NCBI GenBank assembly: GCA_910585385.1
Contig: CAJUDV010000016.1
Location: 1-49,884, forward strand
Direction: 5' to 3'
Length of the DNA stretch: 49,884 nucleotides
DNA from: an uncultured Oscillibacter sp.
GTDB lineage: Bacteria > Bacillota > Clostridia > Oscillospirales > Oscillospiraceae
The translations under genes were made by a program, and so were the position numbers. Below, piece after piece: positions 5,984 to 14,417 of the stretch (positions are counted from its first letter, which is position 1; each line of letters begins with the position of its first letter). Below the pieces are notes generated by a model, which worked only from the letters and a program-made list of their open reading frames with translations, was not told the DNA's origin and did not search any database.

Positions 5984-6960
5984 GGGTGCTTCTGACCCAG
6001 GGCTCCGGCACCCGGGACATTACACGCCTGATGACCTCCTGGACCTGGTCCGGAGACAAGGCGTCCCTCTCCCGGCAGCTGGCGGGGGAGATCGTCTCCA
6101 TCGGGCACAGCGGCCTGCCTGTGCCGGAGCTTGGAAATCTGGTGACCATGGAGGAGGACGGGGAGCGGCTGTTTGTGGGCGTTGTCCTGCTGCGGAGCCT
6201 GGGGAGCGAGAGCAGCACCATGTCCTTCACCGCCTTTGACTACGGGTATTATTTACAGCAGAACGACGGGACGTATAAGTTCACCGGCGCGCCGGCGGAG
6301 GCGCAGACGGAGATGGTCTGCCGGGACCGGGGAATCCCGGTGGCGGCGCTGCCGCGTACCGGCGTGGCGCTGCGGCGGAAGTTCGCCGGGGTGCGGCTGA
6401 ACCAGATCATCGTCACAGCGTGGAGCCTGGCCAGTGAACAGACCGGGAAGGCCTATGCCGTCCGGTACACGCCGGAAGGGCTGCTGGTGAAGGAGCGGGA
6501 CGCCAATGGCTCCAGTCTGGTATTGAAAGCCTCCTCTAATCTGATGGACGCCGCCACCAAGGAAGACGCCTCTCGGATGGTGAACAGCGTGGCCATTTAT
6601 GACACCAGCGGAAACTTCCTCCGTAGGACGGGAGACAGCGAGGCGCAGCGGCTTTACGGCGTTATGGAGCGGCACATCACCCAGCAGGAGGGCAAGGAGG
6701 CCGACGCGGCCGCCAGCGCCGGGAAGCTCCTGGAGGATGGGCGGCTGCAGAAGACGGTGACGGTCAATGTGCTGGGAGACGTCTCTCTGCTGACCGGGGA
6801 GACGGTGGTGGTCCGGGAGGCCAGAACCGGGCTTGCCGGGGTCTTCTGGATCGACGCCGATAATCACACCTGGAAGAACAACAACTACTATGCGAAGCTG
6901 ACGCTGAACTGCCGGAATGTGATGGCCGCGGCGTCGGCGGGAAGCGCCTCTTTTTCTTGA
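5980..6960 (+). CDS. xkdQ: Tail hub protein (XkdQ/YqbQ-like)
   Basis: The 326-residue protein belongs by order and content to the XkdQ family, the gpD/gp27-like hub that connects the tail tube to the baseplate. Visible features are an N-terminal beta-rich region with SWTWSGDKASLSRQL, the central AFDYGYYLQQN block and a C-terminal VNVLGDVSLLTGETV segment close to hub folds. Its start overlaps the stop of the LysM gene and it is followed by a 99-bp gap before the XkdR homologue. Confidence 0.8.
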   Translation: MRVLLTQGSGTRDITRLMTSWTWSGDKASLSRQLAGEIVSIGHSGLPVPELGNLVTMEEDGERLFVGVVLLRSLGSESSTMSFTAFDYGYYLQQNDGTYKFTGAPAEAQTEMVCRDRGIPVAALPRTGVALRRKFAGVRLNQIIVTAWSLASEQTGKAYAVRYTPEGLLVKERDANGSSLVLKASSNLMDAATKEDASRMVNSVAIYDTSGNFLRRTGDSEAQRLYGVMERHITQQEGKEADAAASAGKLLEDGRLQKTVTVNVLGDVSLLTGETVVVREARTGLAGVFWIDADNHTWKNNNYYAKLTLNCRNVMAAASAGSASFS

Positions 6961-7059
6961 AAGAAAAAGAGGGAAAAAGAACTTTCGCGTGCTCTGAGGC
7001 TCTGGCAATCAACCTGGTTTGCCGCACGGCAACGGGGCGCGTCCAAGACTGGAGGAATT

Positions 7060-7536
7060 ATGAGCGAGCAAGACGCGAGAGATCCCTTTCTCGGCCTGAA
7101 TGAGCATATCCGGGGACAGGCCCGGGGAGAGGTTCCAACGTATTACGCTGTGGGAAAGGTGTTGTCAACGAACCCTCTCGCCATCCGGGCGGACGGGATG
7201 GATCTGGACCTGGAGGATCTGTATGTGGCGGAGCACTTGACCGCGGGGTGGAAGGAGACTTTGACCGGGCTGAAATGGCCGGTGACGTCGAAGCTCCCGG
7301 AGAAGGTATTTTATGGGCAGCACCTGTGCGCTTACTCAGGATTGTATGTTTCAAACCCTGTGACCCGCCCGGAGGAGACGGTAGAGGGCGAGACTGCGGA
7401 GACCGCCCCCGTCACCCATGGGGCGCTGCTGAAGGCGGGAGACCGGGTTCTGCTTCTGCGGTCGCCGGACGGGCAGACCTATTACCTGCTGGAGAGGCTG
7501 GTGAAGACGTATTATGAGCCTGTTTCCGCTGATTGA
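7060..7536 (+). CDS. xkdR: Baseplate protein, DUF2577 / XkdR-like
   Basis: The 158-residue protein starts after TGGAGGAATT. Its segments (VLSTNPLAIRADGMDLDLEDLY, then LLKAGDRVLLLRSPDGQTYYLLERL) match the layout of DUF2577 proteins, which sit between hub and gp25-like genes in PBSX-type tails. The C-terminal beta strands suggest an OB-like fold near the spike. The next gene starts inside it (23-bp overlap), showing translational coupling. Confidence 0.75.
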   Translation: MSEQDARDPFLGLNEHIRGQARGEVPTYYAVGKVLSTNPLAIRADGMDLDLEDLYVAEHLTAGWKETLTGLKWPVTSKLPEKVFYGQHLCAYSGLYVSNPVTRPEETVEGETAETAPVTHGALLKAGDRVLLLRSPDGQTYYLLERLVKTYYEPVSAD

Positions 7537-7951
7537 CGCGCCGGAGGCCGGGGCGTCCGTATCCGGAGGGCTGCCGCTGTACCGGGAGACGGACTGGAAC
7601 TTCCGGACCAACCGCCCCGTGTGGCGGAGCGGAAATCCCGTCTTTGTCACCGGCGCCAGGGCAGTGCTGGTCTGGGCCTGGAATACCCTGCACATGGAGC
7701 GGTTTGCCCACGATGTGTTCAGCGCCGGCTACGGGCCGGAGTTCTCCGCCCTGCTGGGGCAGTCCTACACGGAGGAGGCCCGGCAGTCGGAGGCGATCCG
7801 GGTGATCCGGGAGACCCTGCGGGTGAATCCCTACATCACGGACGTCACTCAGGTGGGACTCTCCTTCGAGGGGTCCCGCCTGCATATGCGATTCAAAATG
7901 ACGACAGTTTACGGGGAGGTGAGTATGGATGGCTGTGACATCACCTTATGA
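7514..7951 (+). CDS. xkdS: Baseplate protein, DUF2634 / XkdS-like (gp25-type wedge)
   Basis: The 145-residue protein has the gp25-like pattern: a YRETDWNF start to the core, a middle AWNTLHMERFAHDVFSAGYG, then EAIRVIRETLRVNPYITDV. It should be part of the baseplate wedge that triggers sheath contraction. It overlaps both neighbours (XkdR 23 bp, XkdT 23 bp), as expected for a tightly packed late operon. Confidence 0.8.
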   Translation: MSLFPLIDAPEAGASVSGGLPLYRETDWNFRTNRPVWRSGNPVFVTGARAVLVWAWNTLHMERFAHDVFSAGYGPEFSALLGQSYTEEARQSEAIRVIRETLRVNPYITDVTQVGLSFEGSRLHMRFKMTTVYGEVSMDGCDITL

Positions 7952-9023
7952 CGGCGTCACGCCGGAGCGCATCAAGGAGGAGATGCTGGCGGACCTGAAG
8001 GTGAAGGGTGCAAACATCGACACCCGGGAGGGATCCTATGCCAACATCCTGGTCAGCGTTGCGGCCTACCAGATGTTCAAGCTGTACCAGCAGTTCCCGG
8101 GCCTTTTGTCCATGGCGTTTCCGGACGAGAACGCCGGGGAGTACATCGACAGGCACGCGGCGCAGATCGGCATGGTGCGGACGCCTGGGCAGAAAGCCAC
8201 GGTGCCAATCGTTTTTACCGGGGTGGACGGGACCTATATCCCCGCGGGGACGGTCCTCTACGCGCCGGAGATCGGGCTTCGATACGCCACCGTGGAGGAT
8301 GTGAGTATTTCCGGCGGGACTACGCGGGTGAGGGCCGCCGCCGCGGAGATTGGCGCGGACTACAACCTGCCGGCAGGCTATATCACCGCCATGTACGTCA
8401 ACATCGCCGGTGTGGCCGGGGTGACAAATCCGGAAGCGGCCACCGGCGGCGTGGACGTAGAGAGCGACGCGGACTTCTACGCCCGGTACCACGACCGGCG
8501 GACCCTGCCCATCACCTCCGGCAACAAGAATCACTATATCACCTGGGCCACGGAGGTCACCGGCGTGGCCTATGCCAGCTGCATCCCCCTCTGGAATGGG
8601 AACGGCACGGTGAAGGTGGTCATCGGCGGCCCTAATCGGGGCGCTGTGGATGAAGTCATCCGCGCCGCCTGCGCCGCCCACATCGAGGCCGAGCGGCCCA
8701 TCGGCGCCACGGTGACAGTGGTCAGTGTGACGGAGCGGGAGATTCCCCTGACGGCCTCTGTGACATTGGTGGAGGGCTTCACCGCCGGGCAGGTGGAAGA
8801 CCAGCTGGAGGTGGCGGTCAATGAGCTGCTGACCGGTCAGGAGTTCGGCGAGGAGGTTTCAATCCCCTTCAGCCGCTTCCTGGCCTGCCTGCTGCGCTGT
8901 CCCGGCGTGGCGGATTACAGCGTCTTTACCGTGGATGACGGGACGGCCGCCGTGACGCTCCAGCCGGAGGACGCCGCAGTAGTAGGATCTGTCTCTATCG
9001 TCCGGACAGGAGGCGGCGCATGA
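7929..9023 (+). CDS. xkdT: Baseplate J-like protein (XkdT / gp47 family)
   Basis: The 364-residue protein is a clear Baseplate_J family member: N-terminal YDGVTPERIKEEMLADL, then DTREGSYANILVSVAAYQMF, the GVDGTYIPAGTVLYAP strand region and the central ATGGVDVESDADFYARY motif. It forms the wedge that surrounds the hub. The ATG at 7929 follows GGGGAGGTGAGT. It ends with a 4-bp overlap into the next gene. Confidence 0.9.
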   Translation: MAVTSPYDGVTPERIKEEMLADLKVKGANIDTREGSYANILVSVAAYQMFKLYQQFPGLLSMAFPDENAGEYIDRHAAQIGMVRTPGQKATVPIVFTGVDGTYIPAGTVLYAPEIGLRYATVEDVSISGGTTRVRAAAAEIGADYNLPAGYITAMYVNIAGVAGVTNPEAATGGVDVESDADFYARYHDRRTLPITSGNKNHYITWATEVTGVAYASCIPLWNGNGTVKVVIGGPNRGAVDEVIRAACAAHIEAERPIGATVTVVSVTEREIPLTASVTLVEGFTAGQVEDQLEVAVNELLTGQEFGEEVSIPFSRFLACLLRCPGVADYSVFTVDDGTAAVTLQPEDAAVVGSVSIVRTGGGA

Positions 9024-9589
9024 GGGAGATCCTGCCGGCCCGGGAACGGGTTCCGGAATACCACTACGCCTGCCCGGAGAGCAAGGCGCTGATCGAGACC
9101 CTGGCAGACGCCAGCCTGGCTGCGAAAGCGGCCATGGCGGATGTACTGGAGCAGTTTTTTGTCAACACGGCTACCTGGAGCCTGGGTCTGTGGGAGGCAC
9201 AGGTAGGACTGAAAACGGATGAGTCCCTGCCCCCTGTCGTTCGCCGGGCTGCTGTTCAGCGGCAGCTGGTATCCAGCGGCAATACCACAGCGGAGATGGT
9301 CCGGGAACTGGCGGAGAGCATCACAGGGTATCAGGCCCGGGTTCTCATCAACGCGGATTACAGCTTCTCTCTGGAATTTCTGGGGGAGAAAACAACGCTG
9401 GCGGACATCGACGTGTCGGAGATCCGGGCCGTAGTGGAGCAGATCAAGCCGGCCCACCTGCGCTTTATCATCTCCGGCCTCACCTGGTTGGATGTGGAAA
9501 GCATCGGCCTGATTTGGCAGTGGTTTGACGACAATCCCACCACCTGGGGCGAGTTTGAATCCAAATTTTGTATTCACGGGAAAGAGTAG
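9020..9589 (+). CDS. xkdU: Baseplate/tail protein DUF2313 (XkdU / YmfQ-like)
   Basis: The 189-residue protein follows the baseplate J gene with an ATGA overlap and carries the family pattern: an early region with ATWSLGLWEAQVGL, a charged middle, and a C-terminal IKPAHLRFIISGLTW. In Mu and PBSX the equivalent protein ends the baseplate series and connects to fibres. No classical tail-fibre gene follows here. Confidence 0.8.
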   Translation: MREILPARERVPEYHYACPESKALIETLADASLAAKAAMADVLEQFFVNTATWSLGLWEAQVGLKTDESLPPVVRRAAVQRQLVSSGNTTAEMVRELAESITGYQARVLINADYSFSLEFLGEKTTLADIDVSEIRAVVEQIKPAHLRFIISGLTWLDVESIGLIWQWFDDNPTTWGEFESKFCIHGKE

Positions 9590-9603
9590 AGGAGGAAGAG
9601 GCT

Positions 9604-10053
9604 ATGAGTCATTACGGAATTTGCGCAAAAATCAATGGCGTTCCCTGTGGACTGATTCTGCGGGACCCCATGTGGAACGGACGGTATCAGGCGGTCTTTG
9701 AGCGGGAGTTCGCCTCCCTGGAGGAGATCGAGGCCATCGACTGGGCCCGGCCGGAGGTGGAGGTTGTCAAAGAACCGGCTGTCCTGCCGGAGGGTTTTGG
9801 GTTTGAAGCTGTCCGCATCACCTACGACAGCGGCACAAGGGCCTATACGGTGGAGCTGAATACGGCAGAGCAGTTCCTGGGCGACGTCTCCGGATACCAG
9901 GCCCAGGTGGCGGAGCTGCGGGAGCAGGCGGCCTCCGCCCAGGCCCGGGCGGAAGAAATGGCCGGGCAGGTCAGCGAGGCCCTGCAAGACGCGGAGGAGA
10001 GAGATGCCGCCCTGGCGGCTGCCTACGAAAAAGGAGTGGAGAGCAATGGCTGA
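9604..10053 (+). CDS. Small tail-tip protein with C-terminal coiled coil, unknown
   Basis: The 149-residue acidic protein starts at ATG 9604 after GAGGAGGAAGAGG. Residues 1-95 are mixed alpha/beta (ICAKINGVPCGLILRDPMW); residues ~100-140 are Ala/Glu/Gln-rich (VAELREQAASAQARAEEMAG) and should form a coiled coil. I do not recognise the family. The position, where fibre genes usually lie, suggests a fibre adaptor or trimerising stalk. It overlaps the next gene by 8 bp. Confidence 0.6.
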   Translation: MSHYGICAKINGVPCGLILRDPMWNGRYQAVFEREFASLEEIEAIDWARPEVEVVKEPAVLPEGFGFEAVRITYDSGTRAYTVELNTAEQFLGDVSGYQAQVAELREQAASAQARAEEMAGQVSEALQDAEERDAALAAAYEKGVESNG

Positions 10054-10531
10054 TATTCATGTTTTGGCGATGCAAGCTATGAAAGCCAAGGGCGCTGCGG
10101 ATGCTGCGGCGCTGGCGGCCCGGGCGGTGTCCGGAGAGGCGGAGGATTGGGAACTGCTGGAGAAGAAATCCATGGTCCCCACATGGCGTCCCCGGGATTT
10201 CTCCCAGGTACCGGTAGGTACGCCCTACAAGTGGGAGAACATGGTGTACAAGCTCCGGCAGGCCCATGACGCCACAGAGCATCCCGAGTGGACGCCGGAT
10301 CAGACACCTGCCCTCTGGGTTTCTCTCTCCAAGGAGGGAGAAACCGGTACGTCGGAAGCCCCCATCACCGCCGCCAGGGGTATGGAATACACCTATGGCC
10401 TGCACTACCTGGATACAGAGGACGGCAAGGTCTACCTGTGCCGGCGCACGGGTGAGGCTGACGGCGGCACAGTGGTGCTGCAATTCCTCCCCCATGAGCT
10501 GACAGGGCAGTATTTTGAGGTTATGGCCTGA
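10046..10531 (+). CDS. Tail protein with carbohydrate-binding module-like C-terminal domain
   Basis: The 161-residue protein starts at ATG 10046 after AAAAAGGAGTGG. The middle part, VPVGTPYKWENMVYKLRQAH ... EWTPDQTPALWVSLS, has the spacing and aromatic residues of CBM5/12-type chitin-binding domains (Y-W ... Y/L-x-Q-A-H ... P-x-x-x-P-A-L-W). The C-terminal ~45 residues are beta-rich. In the absence of a large tail fibre it may be the receptor-binding component. Family assignment is by motif reading only. Confidence 0.6.
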   Translation: MADIHVLAMQAMKAKGAADAAALAARAVSGEAEDWELLEKKSMVPTWRPRDFSQVPVGTPYKWENMVYKLRQAHDATEHPEWTPDQTPALWVSLSKEGETGTSEAPITAARGMEYTYGLHYLDTEDGKVYLCRRTGEADGGTVVLQFLPHELTGQYFEVMA

Positions 10532-10545
10532 GAAGAGGTCCCTTT

Positions 10546-10773
10546 ATGAGCAGCATGAAAGAAATGGCCCGGGAGTACCGTTTGACCGCGGCCAGGCTTG
10601 CGGCAAAAATCCAGGAGAAGAGAGGCGCCGGCGCGGAAGAGGTGGAACTGCGCCCCCTGCGGGAGATTCTGCGGGATGTCCGGGAGACCCAGCGCCTGCT
10701 GGACAGTTATTACGATGTTCCCCGCTCCGGCAGTCTCTCCGCTGTGGGCTGGAAGGCCGGGAGAAATAACTGA
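10546..10773 (+). CDS. Small helical phage protein, unknown
   Basis: The 75-residue basic protein is nearly all alpha-helical by composition (MAREYRLTAARLAAKIQEKR, then LREILRDVRETQRLLDSYYD) with a short Gly/Ser-rich tail. It follows AAGAGGTCC and its TGA overlaps the next ATG. I recognise no family. Being coupled to the HTH protein gene, it may be a regulatory partner. Confidence 0.6.
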   Translation: MSSMKEMAREYRLTAARLAAKIQEKRGAGAEEVELRPLREILRDVRETQRLLDSYYDVPRSGSLSAVGWKAGRNN

Positions 10774-11915
10774 TGGGACCCCGCTGGAACCCAGCAGGGC
10801 GGTTCCAGTGGAGAAAGGAGGGGCAAGGGAGCGAACGAGCTTTTCGCCGTGAGGTGGAAACAAAGTTCAGCGGACTTTGCGACAACGTAGTGACCATTGA
10901 TGAACTCCGTACCCGGAAGCGGGAATTGTTGGCCAGGAAAAAATATGAGCTGGATCTCCAGGCCGCCGGCCGGGGGGACAATCTGGCGTTGTTTATGGTC
11001 AACGAGGAACTGATGGACGTCAACGCCCAGCTCCGCGCCCTATCTCCCAACCGCCGCGTGGGTGCCCGCAGGGTCTCCGGCGCCTGGGCGGCGGACCAGC
11101 GGCAGTATGAGGAGTGGCGGCAGGAAGAGACCGCCTTGGATGAAGAGATCTCTGAGGGACGGGCGCTGATGCGCCGGTCCGCTGAAAGGAGCATGGAAAA
11201 GCTGCCTCCGCGGCAGCGGGAGATGATGAAGCTCCTCCAGAGCGGATTGTCGCAGGAGGAAATTGCAGGGACGCTGGGCGTCAACAAATCCACCGTGTCC
11301 CGCACCCTGGCCAGAGCAAAGCGGAACGTCCGCCGGGAAACAGAGAGGACCTGCGCCGCGGCGCGGCTGCGGGCCGGAACGGTCAATGTAGATTTGACGG
11401 ACCCCCTCGCCGCAAAGACAGTGCTCTCCGCCCTGACGCCAAAGCAGGCGGTCTATTTCTACCTCTACTTCTCAGAGTGGCTGAACCTGCGGGAGATCGG
11501 GGTGCTTGTGGGTAAGGACCACACCGTGATTCTCCGCGCTCTGAGGCGAGCGCTGCGAAATATTGGAACCGCGCTGGGCGGGAGAGAGACGGTTCTGGAG
11601 AATCCGGAGGCTCTGGATGAGCTGGCCTACCAGATTTACTGCGATATGGCGGCCCATCCGGAGCGGTTGCCGGAGGAAGTGCCCGGACCTATCACATACA
11701 CCGCTCGGCATCCGCCGAAGAGCAGGTGGTCTGATCCGCCATCTTCCTCACCTCCGGCGTCCCTGCGGGATCTGGTTGTCCGTGTTCTGGGACGGCCTCA
11801 TGGTAAAAAGCCGCCCGGGAAGCTTCTGACAGCTTTGCGCCGGGAGCGGTCCGCGTATTCCCTGTTCCACTGCTTGGCGGAGCTGTTCCGCCGGCTGAAG
11901 GAGACATTCAAGTGA
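10773..11915 (+). CDS. Phage regulator with two sigma-region-4-like HTH units
   Basis: The 380-residue protein is highly basic. Residues ~145-190 (LPPRQREMMKLLQSGLSQEE ... STVSRTLARAKRN) read as a sigma-70 region 4/LuxR-type HTH. A second unit at ~220-270 (LTPKQAVYFYLYFSEWLNL ... DHTVILRALRRALRN) has the same layout. The N-terminus holds a long charged helix (ELRTRKRELLARKKYELDL). No sigma region 2 is visible, so it is not a complete sigma factor; an activator of late transcription is the simplest reading. Placement between baseplate and holin is unusual for a regulator. Its start overlaps the preceding stop. Confidence 0.65.
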   Translation: MGPRWNPAGRFQWRKEGQGSERAFRREVETKFSGLCDNVVTIDELRTRKRELLARKKYELDLQAAGRGDNLALFMVNEELMDVNAQLRALSPNRRVGARRVSGAWAADQRQYEEWRQEETALDEEISEGRALMRRSAERSMEKLPPRQREMMKLLQSGLSQEEIAGTLGVNKSTVSRTLARAKRNVRRETERTCAAARLRAGTVNVDLTDPLAAKTVLSALTPKQAVYFYLYFSEWLNLREIGVLVGKDHTVILRALRRALRNIGTALGGRETVLENPEALDELAYQIYCDMAAHPERLPEEVPGPITYTARHPPKSRWSDPPSSSPPASLRDLVVRVLGRPHGKKPPGKLLTALRRERSAYSLFHCLAELFRRLKETFK

Positions 11916-11937
11916 GACAAAAAGAGGAGCTATGCGT

Positions 11938-12456
11938 ATGGAAAACGGAAATTCTGTGTTACACGTCAAAGCCGCCGTCACCGCCATTCTGGGCCTCCTG
12001 ACGGCCTTCTGGGGCTGGTTCGGGTGGCTGGTAGTGGGTTGGATTGGTGCCATGGTGCTGGACTACATCACCGGTTCCATGGCGGCGGCCAAGAAGGGGG
12101 CCTGGTCCAGCGCTGGCGCCCGGGAGGGCATCTGGCACAAGGCGGGTATGATTGTAGTGGTGATCGTGGCCGCAGGGGCGGATCTGCTGATTGCCACAGT
12201 GCTGGAGCATCTGCCTCTGTTGGAGCTGCCGGTGGAATATACTGGTCTGCTGTGTCCGGTGGTGTTGGTATGGTACATTGTCACGGAGCTTGGCAGCATG
12301 GCGGAGAACGCCGCCGCCATGGGGGGACCGGTGCCGGAATGGCTGTTCCGGTTCCTGCTGGTGAGCAAAAAGGCCATTGATAACGCAGGAGATGCCTTTG
12401 CCGGCGAGAACACCGGCGGGGAACATAAAAAAATTCAAGGAGGAACGAACAAATGA
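11938..12456 (+). CDS. Phage holin (toxin-secretion/lysis holin family)
   Basis: The 172-residue protein has about four hydrophobic segments (AAVTAILGLLTAFWGWFGWL, VVGWIGAMVLDYITG, MIVVVIVAAGADLL and YTGLLCPVVLVWYIV) and the DYITGSMAAAKKGAWSSAGA motif typical of phage_holin_4-type proteins. It makes membrane holes that release the endolysin. ATG 11938 is favoured over 11932 because GAGGAG lies 8 nt upstream. A dual start could give holin/antiholin forms. The C-terminus is hydrophilic. Confidence 0.85.
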   Translation: MENGNSVLHVKAAVTAILGLLTAFWGWFGWLVVGWIGAMVLDYITGSMAAAKKGAWSSAGAREGIWHKAGMIVVVIVAAGADLLIATVLEHLPLLELPVEYTGLLCPVVLVWYIVTELGSMAENAAAMGGPVPEWLFRFLLVSKKAIDNAGDAFAGENTGGEHKKIQGGTNK

Positions 12457-12959
12457 AAGCTATCCACGAGATTGTCAGGGACTACACCACCGGCGAGGCA
12501 GATCTGGAGGCCACCAATGCCGCTCTGTCGGAAGCCGGGGCGGGATTCAGCTTCAGGCCCGGCCAAAATGTAATTACCGACGAGGACCGGAAGCAGACTG
12601 TGGTTGGCTACTATCCTGAGCAGGCCAGCGGGTACGGCCTCCTGGACACCGGCACCGGCTCTATGGAGAAGGTGAAGGTCGCCGGCGGCAGACTGGAGTA
12701 TCCCGTCAACCAGGTCCAGCCCGACGGCGGCACCAACATGGCGGCTTGCGTTATCATCTGCGGCAAGACCTATGAGGTGTTTGGCGACACGCTGGGCGAG
12801 GTCCGTCCCAGAGAAGAGGGTAAGACTGTGCAGAAGGATGTTGATATGCGCCGCCGGATGGATCTGGCGGGCCGGCAGACGGAGCAGACCTGCCGCAGGG
12901 GCCGTTTTCTGGTGACCTATGATGAGGACGGCTATGCCGTCAAGGCCAGACGTCTGTAA
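12453..12959 (+). CDS. Prophage protein of the lysis module, unknown
   Basis: The 168-residue protein starts in an ATGA overlap with the holin gene after AAGGAGGAACG, and its TAA overlaps the endolysin ATG. The sequence shows no membrane segment; the middle (VVGYYPEQASGYGLLDTGTG) is small-residue rich and probably beta, the C-terminus basic. Position between holin and endolysin suggests a role in lysis control. No family recognised. Confidence 0.65.
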   Translation: MKAIHEIVRDYTTGEADLEATNAALSEAGAGFSFRPGQNVITDEDRKQTVVGYYPEQASGYGLLDTGTGSMEKVKVAGGRLEYPVNQVQPDGGTNMAACVIICGKTYEVFGDTLGEVRPREEGKTVQKDVDMRRRMDLAGRQTEQTCRRGRFLVTYDEDGYAVKARRL

Positions 12960-13627
12960 TGGGCAGACCCATCGGAGAGGCGGGCCTTGCCCTCATCAAA
13001 AATTTCGAAGGCTGCCGCCTGAAAGCGTACAAGCCCGTCAGCACAGAGAAGTACTGGACCATTGGCTGGGGACACTATGGGCCGGATGTCAGGGAGAACC
13101 AGATTATCACCCAGGCGGAGGCGGACCAGCTGCTGGCGGCGGACTGCCAGAAGTTTGCGGACGCCGTAGACAACCCAAGGAACTGTCCTCTGACTGGCCA
13201 GTTCAACGCCAATCAGAGGGACGCGCTGATCTCCTTTTCTTTCAACTGCGGGGCGGCGGCGCTCCAGACGCAGTGCAAAGGACGCGGCCTGCCGCAGATC
13301 CGGGACGCCATGGCGCTGTACAACAAGTCCGGCGGGAAAGTCCTCAATGGCCTGGTGCGCCGCAGAGCAGCGGAGCAGGCGCTGTGGGACGCGCCGGTAA
13401 AGGAGGACAGTATGGATATTTCAAAGTTGACCGATGCGGAGATTCTTCAGCTGGTGGATCGTATCCAGGATGTGATGGGGCGGCAGCAGGTGAGCGGTAC
13501 GCTGGCTCCGGAGCTGGAGGAGGCGAAGGCCCTCGGCATCACCGACGGTACCCGGTCCGGGGCGCTTTGTACCAGGGCCCAGGCCGCCGTCATGCCACTG
13601 AGGGCGGCAAAGAGCGGGACGCCTTGA
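12959..13627 (+). CDS. Endolysin: GH24-type lysozyme with C-terminal repeat-like domain
   Basis: The first ~145 residues are a T4-like lysozyme domain: LIKNFEGCRLKAY holds the expected catalytic Glu, followed by WTIGWGHYG and NQRDALISFSFNCGA. It should cleave glycan strands of the host wall at lysis. After a linker with MDISKLTDAEILQLVDRIQ, the last ~35 residues (EEAKALGITDGTRSGALCTR ... QAAVM) resemble a single S-layer-homology-like repeat, suggesting wall binding. There is no signal peptide, in keeping with holin-dependent release. Confidence 0.85.
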   Translation: MGRPIGEAGLALIKNFEGCRLKAYKPVSTEKYWTIGWGHYGPDVRENQIITQAEADQLLAADCQKFADAVDNPRNCPLTGQFNANQRDALISFSFNCGAAALQTQCKGRGLPQIRDAMALYNKSGGKVLNGLVRRRAAEQALWDAPVKEDSMDISKLTDAEILQLVDRIQDVMGRQQVSGTLAPELEEAKALGITDGTRSGALCTRAQAAVMPLRAAKSGTP

Positions 13628-13631
13628 CATG

Positions 13632-13668
13632 AGGCCCTGGACATATGTCTGGGGCCCTTTTCTTTTTT
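13632..13668 (+). terminator. Intrinsic terminator after the lysis genes
   Basis: GGCCC-tg-GACATATGTC-tg-GGGCC folds into a long stem around a palindromic centre and is followed by TTTTCTTTTTT. It ends the late prophage operon 5 bp after the endolysin stop. Confidence 0.8.
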
Positions 13669-13775
13669 CCAAAAGAGAATGTTGATCTTGATCCGTCCTG
13701 GTCTCCTACGGCCCGACACTGCCGCGCGACCTCCCTCGGTGCCATTTCCCGTTTTGCATATATGCTCCGTGCATT

Positions 13776-14130
13776 TTAATGCTGCCTGGGGATAAAAGTC
13801 CGCCACAGCCCTGCAGAATCCCGCGCAAACCGTTTGAAAGCATGTTCTGTTATCAAGGTTCGATCTATATAAACGTGGCGGCGATCTCCCACGGTGCCGA
13901 TGAGTTCCCGCGACACCTCTGGAGAGGCGTTTCGGCCAATGCCCAGCTGGCCATCATCAGGCGGGATTTTTCAAATAATGGATGTACCATCCGCAGCTAG
14001 CGGTGTGGTTCTTGATATATGCGCTATAGTCCCGACCATATACGACAATCTGATAGCGGTCCGGGAATCCCATAAGTGTCGCAAAGTCATGGCATAGCGG
14101 CTCTGCTTTCCCAAATGAAACCGAAATATG
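13776..14130 (-). pseudogene. Decayed, frameshifted gene, unrecognised
   Basis: On the minus strand one frame reads LCHDFATLMGFPDRYQIVVY and GRDYSAYIKNHTASCGWYIH up to HYLK, then stops. After a run of five A, the +1 frame continues with DDGQLGIGRNASPEVSREL, IGTVGDRRHVYIDRTLITEH and AFKRFARDSAGLWRTF to a TAA at 13776-13778. The two pieces look like one protein broken by a one-base indel. No start codon is visible, so the 5' end is missing too. The family is unknown. Confidence 0.5.
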
Positions 14131-14139
14131 AAATAGTAG

Positions 14140-14172
14140 AGATCCCTAGGCAAGTGCCCAGGGATCTTTTTT
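14140..14172 (+). terminator. Intrinsic terminator, plus direction
   Basis: AGATCCCT (14140-14147) and AGGGATCT (14159-14166) form a perfect 8-bp stem, followed by a run of T. It lies upstream of the decayed minus-strand gene and points toward the tRNA genes. Confidence 0.65.
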
Positions 14173-14417
14173 CATTTGCAGGATCATACATATTTTTTTG
14201 ACATCTCCGATTTTGATATTACCTGCATATTGAGTTTCATATTAAACGGCTATTTATAGGATATTGGATTCATATTATGAAAAAAGTTACATCTGTCGCT
14301 TGACAATGCATTCTGAATTTGTAAACAACCATGTAAACAACAAATTTCATTTTTGCTATTTTTCTTAATTCTGCCGCATTTTCATTTTTTCATCGTTTTT
14401 AACTATACAGGCAAAAA
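14173..14417. other. Low-GC non-coding stretch at the prophage edge
   Basis: About 245 bp of AT-rich DNA without a convincing gene. It contains TGTAAACAAC twice (14320-14329 and 14332-14341), the form of integrase arm-type repeats, and a TTGACA at 14300-14305 without a good -10. Together with the adjacent tRNA 3' end, this suggests an attachment region. Confidence 0.4.
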
